Shown: in pieces, positions 26,488 to 35,370 of the stretch
Layout: every line of letters starts with the position of its first letter
Numbering within the stretch: the first letter of the stretch is position 1
Origin: Neptunitalea chrysea
GTDB lineage: Bacteria > Bacteroidota > Bacteroidia > Flavobacteriales > Flavobacteriaceae
DNA: 64,000 nucleotides
Direction: 5' to 3'
Assembly: GCF_027924145.1 (NCBI RefSeq)
Contig: NZ_BRVP01000001.1
Coordinates: 186,001-250,000, forward strand
The notes under the pieces: model-generated
Seen by the model: only the letters and a program-made list of their open reading frames with translations
The model's database searches: none
What the model was told of the DNA's origin: nothing
Made by a program: the position numbers and the translations under genes

Positions 26488-27528
26488 ATGCAGGCAGAGA
26501 AAAAAGATATACGAGCGTTAACTAAAGAGCAGCTACGCGATTTTTTTGTTAAAGAAGGAGATAAAGCCTTTAGAGGTAATCAGGTATATGAGTGGTTATG
26601 GCAAAAGGGAGCACATTCTTTTGAGGCTATGACAAACTTGTCTAAACCTACTCGACAAATGTTAGAGGATAACTTTGTTATTAATCATATTAAGGTAGAT
26701 TTAATGCAACGTAGTTCTGATGGAACTATAAAAAATGCAGTGCGTTTACACGACGATTTGATAGTAGAGTCGGTTTTAATACCTACAGATACCCGAACCA
26801 CGGCATGTGTGTCTAGCCAGGTAGGGTGTAGTTTAGACTGTAAGTTCTGTGCTACAGCACGTTTAAAGCGTATGAGAAACCTAAATCCAGATGAGATTTA
26901 CGATCAGGTAGTAGCTATAGATAATGAAAGTAGATTGTATTTTAGTAGACCTTTAAGTAATATTGTTTTCATGGGAATGGGAGAACCACTCATGAATTAC
27001 AATAATGTATTAAAGGCAATAGATAAAATTACTTCTGAAGAAGGTTTGGGGATGTCGCCTCGTAGAATTACGGTTTCTACCTCAGGAGTGCCAAAGATGA
27101 TAAAAAAAATGGCGGATGATGAGGTGAAATTTAAGCTAGCAGTTTCACTACATTCTGCTTTAGATGATGTGCGTACTTCTATTATGCCTTTTAATAGCAC
27201 CTTTCCTTTACAAGATTTAAGGGAGGCGCTTGAATATTGGTATAGTAAAACTAAGAGTAGAATCACCTATGAATATGTGGTTTGGAGTGGTATAAATGAT
27301 AAAAGAAAGGATGTAGAAGCTCTAGTGAGATTTTGCAGATTTGCACCTTCTAAGGTGAACCTTATTGAGTACAACCCTATTGATGACGGAGCGTTTCAGC
27401 AGGCAGATGAAAGTGCTATAAAGTTGTACCAGGAGATTTTAGAAAGAAACGGAATCACTGTAACGGTAAGACGATCTAGAGGAAAAGATATAGATGCCGC
27501 TTGTGGGCAATTGGCTAATAAGTCTTAA
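26488..27528 (+). CDS. rlmN: Dual-specificity 23S rRNA / tRNA adenine C2-methyltransferase
   Basis: RlmN is a radical SAM enzyme that methylates A2503 of 23S rRNA and A37 of some tRNAs. The 346-residue protein contains the radical SAM CxxxCxxC motif in GCSLDCKFCATA, the FMGMGEPLMNYNNV motif, SLHSALDDVRTSIMP and the C-terminal RRSRGKDIDAACGQL with the second catalytic cysteine. ATG 26488 is chosen over the TTG at 26479 because a promoter-like box covers the latter. It ends in a long hairpin that faces the T9SS gene on the other strand. Confidence 0.95.
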   Translation: MQAEKKDIRALTKEQLRDFFVKEGDKAFRGNQVYEWLWQKGAHSFEAMTNLSKPTRQMLEDNFVINHIKVDLMQRSSDGTIKNAVRLHDDLIVESVLIPTDTRTTACVSSQVGCSLDCKFCATARLKRMRNLNPDEIYDQVVAIDNESRLYFSRPLSNIVFMGMGEPLMNYNNVLKAIDKITSEEGLGMSPRRITVSTSGVPKMIKKMADDEVKFKLAVSLHSALDDVRTSIMPFNSTFPLQDLREALEYWYSKTKSRITYEYVVWSGINDKRKDVEALVRFCRFAPSKVNLIEYNPIDDGAFQQADESAIKLYQEILERNGITVTVRRSRGKDIDAACGQLANKS

Positions 27529-27552
27529 AAGAGAAGAATAAAATCACAAAAG

Positions 27553-27592
27553 GTAGCCCCCTCAAAGAATTTCTTTGAGGGGGCTACTTTTT
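27553..27592. terminator. Long bidirectional hairpin terminator between rlmN and a T9SS gene
   Basis: A perfect 17-base-pair inverted repeat (27553-27569 with 27571-27587) has A-rich sequence on the left and T-rich on the right, so it can end transcripts from both strands. Confidence 0.9.
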
Positions 27593-27655
27593 GTGCTCAA
27601 TATTTACTCAATAATTGAGATTAAATATTTCTTGGGCTTGCCCCAAAATAGTTTA

Positions 27656-28903
27656 CTATTTAGTAAATTTTATATTTTGAACGGTGTTTCCAATAGAAAC
27701 TTTAGCCATATAAAGACCTTTAGCTAAGTTTGGCAAGTCAACTACCTCTTTAGTATTACTTAAATTTTTAGAGAAAACTTGTTGCCCTGAAATAGTGTAA
27801 ACTGAGATAGCAGTAAAATTATTTTCAGACGACTTTAAGGTTAGCTGATTTGACGAAGCATCATAATGATGTTTAAACTTGCTTAAAGCAACGTTTTCAA
27901 TTCCTAAAGTTGATGTTATAGATACATCATCAATATTTAAAACAAATTCATCTGATACGTTATGGTGTCTAAAAGCAACATAAATTGTTTGTCCGGCTAA
28001 GGAACTAATGTCTAATGATCTCGAAGCATAAACACCTGCTCCTCCATTTTGTCCAACAATTTCATTAAAAGTAACGGAGCTTGATGTGAAATCCGAAATA
28101 GTATTACCAGTAGCTACATATACGGTGTAGTTTTCGTCAGCATAGTTAGAGTCTACACCTCTTGCTTTCCACTGTAAAGCAATATTGTCAGTAGCTGCTG
28201 AAGAGGTTAAGTCAATAGGGAATGAAATTAACCAGTTGTCTGGTGTTAATGGGCCATCTGTATTGTCATAAGAAGCAGATGCAACACAAGGATTTCCGTC
28301 AGCAACTCCATCATTATCTAGGTCATAATCAACAGGAAACCATCCATTACCATCACCATCATTATCTATTTGACTCCAACAAGTATAAATATTAGCAGTG
28401 CTGTTAAAATCTTCCGAAACAGGCAATGTCCCAGTTGGGCAAGATGCTGTATTTTCAGTAATCTCAAATTGAAAACCGTTAGCATTCCAATTATCATCCC
28501 AATAGATAAAATAGGATTCTCCGTTTGAAACAAGAATAGTTGCCGAAGAAAGATAGTTAGTAGTTGAAATATCATCACTATAAGATACACAAGTAAGTGT
28601 AGAGCACGTACCAGAGAAAATACTTAATCGAGTATCATCGCTATATGTTGTACCATCATTTTGAGATAGATTAGATGAAATAGTGAGGGTACCATCGAAA
28701 TTAGCGGTGTATGAATACCAGCTACCATATGTAGCAGTTGATGAAGTATAACAGGTGTTATTAATAGTACCTGTAATAGCTCCTGCTGTAGTAGTACCAG
28801 CTGTTACAGTTAAGGCATTAGCACAACTACTTTGTGCATTTATAGCATTCAATGTAAAAAGGCTAATTAGTAATGTGTGAAATAGAAGTGTAGTTTTTTT
28901 CAT
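27656..28903 (-). CDS. T9SS cargo protein with a choice-of-anchor-J-like domain
   Basis: The 415-residue protein has a signal peptide (MKKTTLLFHTLLISLFTLNAINAQ), an N-terminal beta-sandwich region (CANALTVTAGT...) found in many Bacteroidetes surface proteins, then a choice-of-anchor-J / MAM-like domain (LPVSEDFNST...CWSQIDNDGDGNGW...DNWLISFPIDL...VYVAFRHHNV...LNIDDVSI). The C-terminal 80 residues look like a type A sorting domain (ISVYTISGQQVF, LPNLAKGLYMAKV, IKFTK), which directs export by the type IX system. It is probably a surface or secreted protein. The start is ATG 28903, as the upstream in-frame residues do not fit a signal peptide. Confidence 0.85.
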   Translation of the reverse strand: MKKTTLLFHTLLISLFTLNAINAQSSCANALTVTAGTTTAGAITGTINNTCYTSSTATYGSWYSYTANFDGTLTISSNLSQNDGTTYSDDTRLSIFSGTCSTLTCVSYSDDISTTNYLSSATILVSNGESYFIYWDDNWNANGFQFEITENTASCPTGTLPVSEDFNSTANIYTCWSQIDNDGDGNGWFPVDYDLDNDGVADGNPCVASASYDNTDGPLTPDNWLISFPIDLTSSAATDNIALQWKARGVDSNYADENYTVYVATGNTISDFTSSSVTFNEIVGQNGGAGVYASRSLDISSLAGQTIYVAFRHHNVSDEFVLNIDDVSITSTLGIENVALSKFKHHYDASSNQLTLKSSENNFTAISVYTISGQQVFSKNLSNTKEVVDLPNLAKGLYMAKVSIGNTVQNIKFTK

Positions 28904-29004
28904 AGAAATTGTTTTATAGTTTAAGTTAAAAATATAATAATTTGTAAAATTTACTCTTAAAAAAAGCATAAAATTATTATTTGTTATAAACTGTATTGAC
29001 GTTA

Positions 29005-30120
29005 TTACTTTTTAGAAATAGTAATTGATTGTGAATTGCTTTCTCCAAAAAGTTTTACAATATAAATACCTGTGTTAAGTTGTGCCATATCAATGGTGTT
29101 TCCGCTTAAATCAGATTTCTCAGAAGTTAAAACTAATTGACCTAATTGGTTATACACTTGAGCTTTTACTAAAGTTTCGTTACCACTAATGTTTAATACA
29201 TCAGAAACCGGATTAGGGTATACAGAGAATGTAGTATCTTCAACTATATCTTTAGATAAAGCTTCAGTTCCTGTAGTAAAAGACCATACAGAAGTACCCG
29301 TAGCAGCACCTGCACCGTTTACAGGAATTATTTCCCAGTAGTAAGTGTATAGTCAGAAAATCCGGAAACGTTATACGTAGTTCCGGTTGTTGTAACATTT
29401 AAAGCAGTTAAATCTGTAGCTGAAGTACCTAAGTTAAGTTCATAGTATAATGAATGGTGCTTCGCCAGTTGTAGGGGCGTCCCATGTAAAAGTAACTTGT
29501 GTATACGATGAGTCTATAGCTAAAGTTAAAGGAACATTTGTAGCTCCATCACTAGGATAAGGATTGGTTGCAACAGACGGTGCGCTAGATGCACTAGCAA
29601 CCATTGCAACATAATCAATATAAAAAGCATCGTTTCCTAAAGTAGTTGCATTACCTTCTGCAACAAATGCAATATAGATAGATTGTCCTGAATAAGCAGA
29701 TAAATCAACTATCTTAGTACCGAAATTTGCAGTTGCAATAGCAGATTCTGTATATGTGGTAACAGTTGTATAATCTGAAATGTTAGTTTGCGAAGTTGTT
29801 GATACCATAACCTTTAAACTGTATCCATAATCAATAGTGTAATAGTTTCCGATATCAAAAGATAAAACACTATATGCTGAGCTTACCGTTATTTGTGGTG
29901 TAACTAACCAGTCTTGACATGTGCTTACATCACTATCAAATACACAAAACATATTTCCGTAAGTACCGTAAACCCATTCGAAGGTAGTTCTTTGCCCGTT
30001 ACTTCCAGAAAAGGTAGCCCATCAGGCAGGTAAGGCACCTCCGCTAAAATCCTCAGAAAATTGTGCAGAAGCGGTTAAAGTAGCAAAAATCGAAAGTAAA
30101 ATTGTAGTAATTTTTTTCAT
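29005..30120 (-). pseudogene. Broken tandem copy of the T9SS choice-of-anchor-J / FN3 protein gene
   Basis: This minus-strand stretch is nearly the same as the intact gene at 30238-31350 from start codon to stop but has three lesions. A GGA to TGA change at 30022-30024 gives a stop near codon 33. A four-base insertion near 29451-29456 and a one-base loss near 29347-29350 shift the frame and restore it about 100 bases later. Only the middle part remains open (to about 29440). Signal peptide and sorting-domain sequence are still recognisable, so decay is recent. A duplication of the neighbour is the simplest origin. Read-level sequencing error is possible for the indels but less so for the stop. 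Confidence 0.85.
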
Positions 30121-30181
30121 AATTTAGTAGGTAATTTTATCCTACAAAATTACATCTTTCGAAAGGTTTTGAAAAAAAAAT

Positions 30182-30230
30182 AATACATAAAAAACCACTT
30201 TAATAATTTTAAAGTGGTTTTTTATGTATT
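30182..30230. terminator. Perfect 22-base-pair inverted repeat between the tandem T9SS copies
   Basis: Arms 30182-30203 and 30209-30230 are exact complements around a five-base loop, with A/T-rich ends on both sides. It lies just past the stop of the intact copy and before the start of the broken one, so it is probably the terminator of the former. Confidence 0.75.
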
Positions 30231-30237
30231 AATAAAA

Positions 30238-31350
30238 TTACTCTTTAGCAATAGTAATTGACTGTGAATTGTTTTCTCCAAAAAGTTTTACAATATAAAT
30301 GCCTGTGTTAAGTTGTGCTATATCAATGGTATTTCCACTTAAATCAGACTTCTCAGAAGTTAAAACTAATTGTCCTAATTGATTGTAAACTTCAGCTTTT
30401 ACTAAAGTTTCGTTACCGCTAATGTTTAACACATCAGAAACCGGATTAGGGTATACAGAGAATGTAGTATCTTCAATTGTATCTATAGATAAAGCTTCAG
30501 TTCCTGTAGTAAAAGACCATACAGAAGTACCCGTAGCAGCACCTGCACTATTTACAGGAATAATTTCCCAGTAGTAAGTGGTGTAGTCAGAAAATCCGTA
30601 AATGTTATACGTAGTTCCGGTTGTTGTAACATTTAAAGCAGTTAAATCTGTAGCTGAAGTACCTAAGTTAAGTTCATAGTATAATGGTGCTTCGCCAGTT
30701 GTAGGGGCGTCCCATGTGAAAGTAACTTGAGAATACGTTCCGTCTGTAGCTAAGGTTAAAGGCACAGCTGTAGCACCATCACTAGGATAAGGATTGGTTA
30801 CAACAGACGGTGCGCTAGATGCACTAGCAACCATTGTAACATCATCAATATAAACAGCATCGCTTCCAGCAGTAGTTGCATTACCTTCTGCAACAAATGC
30901 AATATAGATAGATTGTCCTGAATAAGCAGATAAATCAACAATCTTAGTACTGAAACTTTGAACTGTAAGATCAGATTCTGTATATGTGGTAACAGTTGTA
31001 TAATCTGAAATGTTCGTTTGCGAAGTTGTTGATACCATAATCTTTAAACTGTATCCATAATCAAGAGCGGCATAGGTTGTGGTTTCAAAAGATAAAGCAT
31101 CATTTCCTGAGCTTACCGTTATTTGTGGTGTAACTAACCAGTCTTGACATGTACTTACATCACTATCAAATATACAATACATATATTCAGAAGTACTGTA
31201 ACCCCAGTCGTAGTTAGTTCCTAGTCCGTTACTTCCAAGAAAGGTAACCCATCCGGCAGGTAAGGCACCTCCGCTAAAATCCTCAGAAAATTGTGCAGAA
31301 GCGGTTAAAGTAGTAAAAATCGAAAGTAAAATTGTAGTAATTTTTTTCAT
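30238..31350 (-). CDS. T9SS cargo protein with choice-of-anchor-J-like and FN3 domains
   Basis: The 370-residue protein has a signal peptide (MKKITTILLSIFTTLTASAQ), a choice-of-anchor-J-like domain (FSEDFSGGALPAGWVTF...QDWLVTPQITV...SIYIAFVAEGN...VYIDDVTMV, to about residue 175), a fibronectin type III-like domain (about 180-280; PYPSDGATAVPLTL, VTFTWDAPTTGEAP, YYWEIIPVN) and a type A T9SS sorting domain (FSVYPNPVSDVLNISG, EVYNQLGQLVL, LNTGIYIVKLFGENNSQSITI). It is likely a cell-surface or secreted adhesin-like protein. Its copy immediately downstream is broken. Function beyond export is not known. Confidence 0.88.
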   Translation of the reverse strand: MKKITTILLSIFTTLTASAQFSEDFSGGALPAGWVTFLGSNGLGTNYDWGYSTSEYMYCIFDSDVSTCQDWLVTPQITVSSGNDALSFETTTYAALDYGYSLKIMVSTTSQTNISDYTTVTTYTESDLTVQSFSTKIVDLSAYSGQSIYIAFVAEGNATTAGSDAVYIDDVTMVASASSAPSVVTNPYPSDGATAVPLTLATDGTYSQVTFTWDAPTTGEAPLYYELNLGTSATDLTALNVTTTGTTYNIYGFSDYTTYYWEIIPVNSAGAATGTSVWSFTTGTEALSIDTIEDTTFSVYPNPVSDVLNISGNETLVKAEVYNQLGQLVLTSEKSDLSGNTIDIAQLNTGIYIVKLFGENNSQSITIAKE

Positions 31351-31663
31351 AAATTGTAGTTTATTATTAAGCCAATAAAATTAAGTTTTTTTTTGGTTAA
31401 AACTAATGTTTTAACGATATAATTAAAATGTTTACAGGGATATAACTAAAGTTTTGATTCATTGTATTTTTTGTGATATTTAAGGTGTATTTTGTTTTTT
31501 TGTAAGTTAAATGATTTTTGTAGAAAGTTTTATAGCTCCTTTTAAATAAAGGCTTCTTGTTTTTTTACTTTAAATAGTTCTTTATTCTGTTAGTAGAAAA
31601 TAAAAATGACTGTAGAATTTTTTGTAGGTTTGTGAAGTTTATAAAAGTTTTTTAGCCCACACT
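31351..31663. other. 313-base divergent intergenic region
   Basis: The region separates the T9SS gene (minus) and polyprenyl synthetase (plus). It is very AT-rich with runs of T. TAGGTTTG at 31625-31632 fits TAnnTTTG and could serve the synthetase, but no TTG lies at the right distance. I see no gene in it. Confidence 0.45.
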
Positions 31664-32641
31664 TTGAAAGTAGTTGAAAAAATTAAGTTTCCTATACGAG
31701 AGGAGATGGAACTTTTCGAAAAAAAGTTTCAAGAATACATGTCCTCTAAAGTTGCTCTTCTTAACAGAATCACGTATTACATAGTAAACCGTAAAGGAAA
31801 ACAAATGCGTCCTATGTTTGTTTTTCTAATGGCTAAAATGATTTCAGGAGGAAAAGTAAATGATAGAACTTACAGAGGTGCTGCGGTTATAGAGCTTATA
31901 CATACAGCTACTTTGGTGCATGACGATGTGGTAGATGATAGTAATAGAAGAAGAGGCTTCTTTTCAATAAACGCCTTATGGAAAAATAAAATAGCGGTAC
32001 TAGTTGGTGATTATTTGCTTTCTAAGGGGTTGCTACTTTCTATAGATAATGATGATTTTGATTTATTGAAAATTATTTCTGTGGCGGTACGTGAAATGAG
32101 TGAGGGTGAATTACTACAAATTGAAAAGGCCAGAAAACTAGATATTACCGAGGAAGTATACTACGAAATTATTAGACAAAAAACGGCTACTCTTATTGCT
32201 GCCTGTTGTAGCTTAGGAGCTTGTTCTATAGCACCGGAATCTGATCATGTGGAACGCATGCGTAAGTTTGGAGAATATATAGGAATGGCTTTTCAAATTA
32301 AAGATGACCTTTTTGATTATACTGATGGCCCCATAGGGAAACCAACGGGAATTGATATCAAAGAACAAAAAATGACACTCCCTTTAATATATACTTTGGA
32401 TAATTGCGATGCAAAGGAGCGCGAATGGCTAATTAATTCTATTAAAAGGTATAATAAAAATACAAAGAGGGTAAAAGAGGTGATTGCTTTTGTAAAACAA
32501 AAAGGTGGATTGGAGTATGCTGCCGAAAAAATGGTTGAATTTCAGCAGATGGCATTGGCTATTTTAGCAGATTATGACAACTCTCCTTATAAAGATTCAC
32601 TAGTTCTTATGGTGAATTATGTAATTGAAAGAAAAAAATAA
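31664..32641 (+). CDS. Polyprenyl synthetase family protein (trans-isoprenyl diphosphate synthase)
   Basis: The 325-residue protein belongs to the trans-prenyltransferases, which elongate allylic diphosphates with isopentenyl diphosphate. The first Asp-rich motif is in LVHDDVVDDSNRRRG, the second in FQIKDDLFDYTD, with GKQMRPMFVFLMAKM and the conserved RQKTATLIAACC. In Bacteroidetes this family member makes the side chain of menaquinone or similar; chain length cannot be read here. It starts with TTG at 31664, as there is no nearby ATG. A palindromic terminator follows. Confidence 0.87.
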   Translation: MKVVEKIKFPIREEMELFEKKFQEYMSSKVALLNRITYYIVNRKGKQMRPMFVFLMAKMISGGKVNDRTYRGAAVIELIHTATLVHDDVVDDSNRRRGFFSINALWKNKIAVLVGDYLLSKGLLLSIDNDDFDLLKIISVAVREMSEGELLQIEKARKLDITEEVYYEIIRQKTATLIAACCSLGACSIAPESDHVERMRKFGEYIGMAFQIKDDLFDYTDGPIGKPTGIDIKEQKMTLPLIYTLDNCDAKEREWLINSIKRYNKNTKRVKEVIAFVKQKGGLEYAAEKMVEFQQMALAILADYDNSPYKDSLVLMVNYVIERKK

Positions 32642-32657
32642 TTTTCACAATTACCTG

Positions 32658-32678
32658 AAAAACAAATATTTGTTTTTT
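32658..32678 (+). terminator. AT-rich palindromic terminator after the polyprenyl synthetase gene
   Basis: A perfect 20-base palindrome (core AACAAATATTTGTT) at 32658-32677 ends in Ts. It is AT-rich, so its strength is uncertain. Confidence 0.5.
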
Positions 32679-32714
32679 GTTTTGATTTTTTTTTGAAAAA
32701 ATAACTACCTTCAG

Positions 32715-32740
32715 GCAACCATTTTTGTCTCAATTGCGTC
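32715..32740 (+). promoter_or_regulatory. Candidate ECF-type autoregulated promoter
   Basis: GCAACC at 32715-32720 and GCGTC at 32736-32740 leave 17 bases between AACC and GTC, a spacing and sequence like ECF sigma promoters (AAC-type -35 with a GTC-type -10). It lies 19 bases before the sigma gene, so the sigma factor probably activates its own operon. Confidence 0.5.
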
Positions 32741-32759
32741 TTTATAAACAGAAACCAGT

Positions 32760-33329
32760 ATGAAACGCGTTTTGAAAGTTATTCATTTACATACCAGTGA
32801 GGAAAAGCTTATTAAGAAAGCCCAGAGAAATGATCGGGTTTCGCAACAAGCTTTATATACTACCTATGCGCCAAAAATGCTTAGTGTATGCAGGTATTAT
32901 GTGAAAGACTTGCAATATGCGGAAGATGTTATGATTACGGGTTTCGCTAAAGTGTTTAAAGGACTTTCTACATTTCAATTTGAAGGAAGTTTTGAAGGTT
33001 GGGTAAGGCGTATTATGGTAAGAGAGTCTATATCTTTTTTACGGAGTAATAAACAAATTATTTTTACTGAATATACTACGGCAACAAATGAAGAAATTGT
33101 TTATGAATCTGATATGTCTACAGAGGTGTTGCAGTTACTTATAGATGGATTACCTGACGGTTACAAGGCTGTTTTTGTGATGTATGCTATTGAAGGATAC
33201 GCTCATAAAGAAATTGCAGAGATGTTAGAAATATCTGAGGGGACTTCAAAATCGCAACTTTCGAAAGCACGAAAGCTTTTAAAGCAACAATTAGACTTAA
33301 TTAAAAAAAGAGAAAATGGGACTATCTGA
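32760..33329 (+). CDS. RNA polymerase sigma factor, ECF subfamily
   Basis: The 189-residue protein has the two conserved regions of ECF sigma factors: region 2 (LYTTYAPKMLSVCRYYVKD, AEDVMITGFAKVFKGL, FEGSFEGWVRRIMVRESI) and region 4 (LPDGYKAVFVMYAIEGYAHKEIAEML, SEGTSKSQLSKARKLLKQ). It recruits RNA polymerase to a small set of promoters. The next gene, a one-pass membrane protein, overlaps it by 14 bases, as an anti-sigma factor often does. An ECF-like promoter lies immediately upstream. Confidence 0.92.
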   Translation: MKRVLKVIHLHTSEEKLIKKAQRNDRVSQQALYTTYAPKMLSVCRYYVKDLQYAEDVMITGFAKVFKGLSTFQFEGSFEGWVRRIMVRESISFLRSNKQIIFTEYTTATNEEIVYESDMSTEVLQLLIDGLPDGYKAVFVMYAIEGYAHKEIAEMLEISEGTSKSQLSKARKLLKQQLDLIKKRENGTI

Positions 33330-34083
33330 GTTTGAGAAAGAGTTGAGAGATAAAATGGAGGAGCGTTCTATTGTACCTTCGGATACGTCTTGGGATAGGG
33401 TTGTAGCTGGATTAGAGGAGCCTAAGAAAAAGGTTATTTTACTTAATTGGTATTGGGTAGCGGCTATTCTTGTTATAGGTGTTTTTATCTCATACAGTGT
33501 GTTTTTTAAATCATCTGAGATACATACTATTGAGGTAGTAAATACAGATGTAGATGCCCATGACGTTCTTAAAGAAGGTGTTTTGAAGGTTAATACGAAG
33601 CCTGAAGTTGAGTTTAAAAAATATGAGCAAGAAGATGCTGTAGTTGTAACTAGGTTAGAAGTTGCAAATAAAGTAATAGAACACTCTGCTGAGGTTGAAA
33701 AAGTGAATAAAAATGCTTTTGAAAAAGAGATACAAAAGGTTCCGAATGCCAAGTTAGTATCAATTCAGGAGGCTCCTAAAACGAAATCTCCAGAGGATAT
33801 TAAAGTTCAGGAAGTAGTGGCTGAACTTACAGGGTTACATGGGCAAGGGGTAACAATAACAGATGACTTGGTAGATTCACTATTATTAAAAGCTCAAGAG
33901 GAATTGAGGGCTGAGAAACTTAAAACCATTATCTCTAAAGAAAATAATACAGATGTTTTGGCCAAAGCATTATTAGAGGAAGTAGAGTACGATTTACATA
34001 AATCATTTAAAGAAAAAGTATTTGAAGCCCTGCACGATGGCTTCTTTAAAGTGGAAACTGCGGTTGCGGAACGCGGCCGTTAA
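33316..34083 (+). CDS. Probable anti-sigma factor-like membrane protein
   Basis: The 255-residue protein has a cytoplasmic N terminus (about 45 residues, MGLSEFEKELRDKMEERSIVPSDTSWDRV), one membrane segment (about 45-65; YWVAAILVIGVFISYSVFF) and a charged, Glu/Lys-rich extracytoplasmic part with no recognised domain. Its start overlaps the ECF sigma stop by 14 bases, and an outer-membrane protein follows. The arrangement and topology suggest an anti-sigma factor that senses the envelope. The sequence itself is not diagnostic, and a structural role is possible. Confidence 0.55.
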   Translation: MGLSEFEKELRDKMEERSIVPSDTSWDRVVAGLEEPKKKVILLNWYWVAAILVIGVFISYSVFFKSSEIHTIEVVNTDVDAHDVLKEGVLKVNTKPEVEFKKYEQEDAVVVTRLEVANKVIEHSAEVEKVNKNAFEKEIQKVPNAKLVSIQEAPKTKSPEDIKVQEVVAELTGLHGQGVTITDDLVDSLLLKAQEELRAEKLKTIISKENNTDVLAKALLEEVEYDLHKSFKEKVFEALHDGFFKVETAVAERGR

Positions 34084-34128
34084 TAGGAGTTTTTTCATCA
34101 ATTAAATAATCAATAAAAGGTAGTAATT

Positions 34129-35244
34129 ATGGTACGATTTGTAGCCTACATGAGTATGTTGGCCATGCTGTTTAGTGTTCATATTTTGAGTGCTCAAACC
34201 AAAAAAGATTCGTTAAAGCTTGAAGTTGAAAGTAAAAAAGCAGCGTTAAGTGAAGAGCATCAAAGTGAAATAGAGAAACTTAAAAAGTTTAAAGATGTTG
34301 TTGTTTTTCAGGAAAAAGAAAAATTAAAAGAGGAAGTAAAAAAAATTGAAGAGAGGCTTGCTAAAGGGGAGCTTACCAAAGAGGAAGCTGAAGACCTAAA
34401 GACGGAAGCAGCAAGAACTGCAGCTAAGAATATTGAAAATAGAACGGCTATTTTAGATAATAAAATTGCCTTAGCAGAAAGGGGAGAAAATTTTAATGAA
34501 AGACGAGACTTAAGAAGTACTGTTTTAATAGGTTCTAAGGGTATTGAATTAGATAATGAAATGTATACAGATTCTACTACTTATAGAAGAAGAATTAAAT
34601 ATGATAAAAGAACATATGGAAGCGTTACCGTTGCAGTAGGTATTAATAATGCTGTAATTGAAGGAAAGGGTATTGATGGATCTCCATACCAAGTAGGAGG
34701 TAGTAAGTTTTTTGAAATAGGCTATATGTGGAATACACGTTTGTTTAATAATAGTAATGCAGTGCGTTTTAGATATGGTTTGTCTTTACAGTATAATGGG
34801 TTGCGGACAAACAGTGGTAAGTACTTTGTGGAATATGGAGATCAGACCATTTTAGAGGAATTTCCTTATGACTTAAAGAAGGCTAAATTACGTATGGATA
34901 ATATTGTAGCTCCTGTGTTTTTTGAGTTTGGTCCTTCTAAAAAGGTAGAGCGTGATCGTTATTTTAGATATTACAATTCAAGAATGTTTAAAATAGGGAT
35001 AGGTGGTTATGCTGGATTAAATTACAGCACACGTCAAAAATTGAAGTATAAGAAGGATGGAGATAAATCTAAAGATAAGCTAAAAACTGATTATAATACC
35101 AATAATTTTATTTATGGGGTGGCAGCTTATGTAGGTATTGGAGATGCTTCTCTTTATGTAAAATATGATTTGAACCCTATATTTCATAATGCTGAAACGA
35201 AACAAAATAATGTTTCATTAGGGATTCGTTGGGATTTGGATTAG
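34129..35244 (+). CDS. Outer-membrane beta-barrel protein with an N-terminal coiled coil
   Basis: The 371-residue protein has a signal peptide (MVRFVAYMSMLAMLFSVHILSAQ), then about 100 residues of charged heptad-like coiled coil (DSLKLEVESKKAALSEEHQ...), and a C-terminal half of short amphipathic strands (YGSVTVAVGINNAVIEG, KFFEIGYMWNT, VRFRYGLSLQYNGL, GIGGYAGLNYSTRQ, GVAAYVGIGDASLYVKYDLN) typical of an outer-membrane barrel. It is the last gene of the ECF operon and a likely target or partner of the sigma/anti-sigma pair. Its function is unknown. Confidence 0.7.
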   Translation: MVRFVAYMSMLAMLFSVHILSAQTKKDSLKLEVESKKAALSEEHQSEIEKLKKFKDVVVFQEKEKLKEEVKKIEERLAKGELTKEEAEDLKTEAARTAAKNIENRTAILDNKIALAERGENFNERRDLRSTVLIGSKGIELDNEMYTDSTTYRRRIKYDKRTYGSVTVAVGINNAVIEGKGIDGSPYQVGGSKFFEIGYMWNTRLFNNSNAVRFRYGLSLQYNGLRTNSGKYFVEYGDQTILEEFPYDLKKAKLRMDNIVAPVFFEFGPSKKVERDRYFRYYNSRMFKIGIGGYAGLNYSTRQKLKYKKDGDKSKDKLKTDYNTNNFIYGVAAYVGIGDASLYVKYDLNPIFHNAETKQNNVSLGIRWDLD

Positions 35245-35270
35245 TTTGAGTCTAAAAATAAGACATTGTG

Positions 35271-35302
35271 AAAACGGCTTCCAATAGAGGAGGCCGTTTT
35301 TT
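35271..35302 (+). terminator. Terminator of the ECF operon
   Basis: AAAACGGCTTCC (35271-35282) pairs with GGAGGCCGTTTT (35289-35300) with one G-T pair, followed by Ts. Confidence 0.85.
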
Positions 35303-35340
35303 GTTATCTTAGTATATTTATAAAGGCCAATAATTTTAAG

Positions 35341-35348
35341 TATTTTTG
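35341..35348 (+). promoter_or_regulatory. Candidate -7 box of dnaG (TATTTTTG)
   Basis: The octamer fits TAnnTTTG, 22 bases before the TTG start of dnaG. No TTG element was found at the expected distance. Confidence 0.45.
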
Positions 35349-35370
35349 CGGTTCTAAATTTTTCAGCAGA

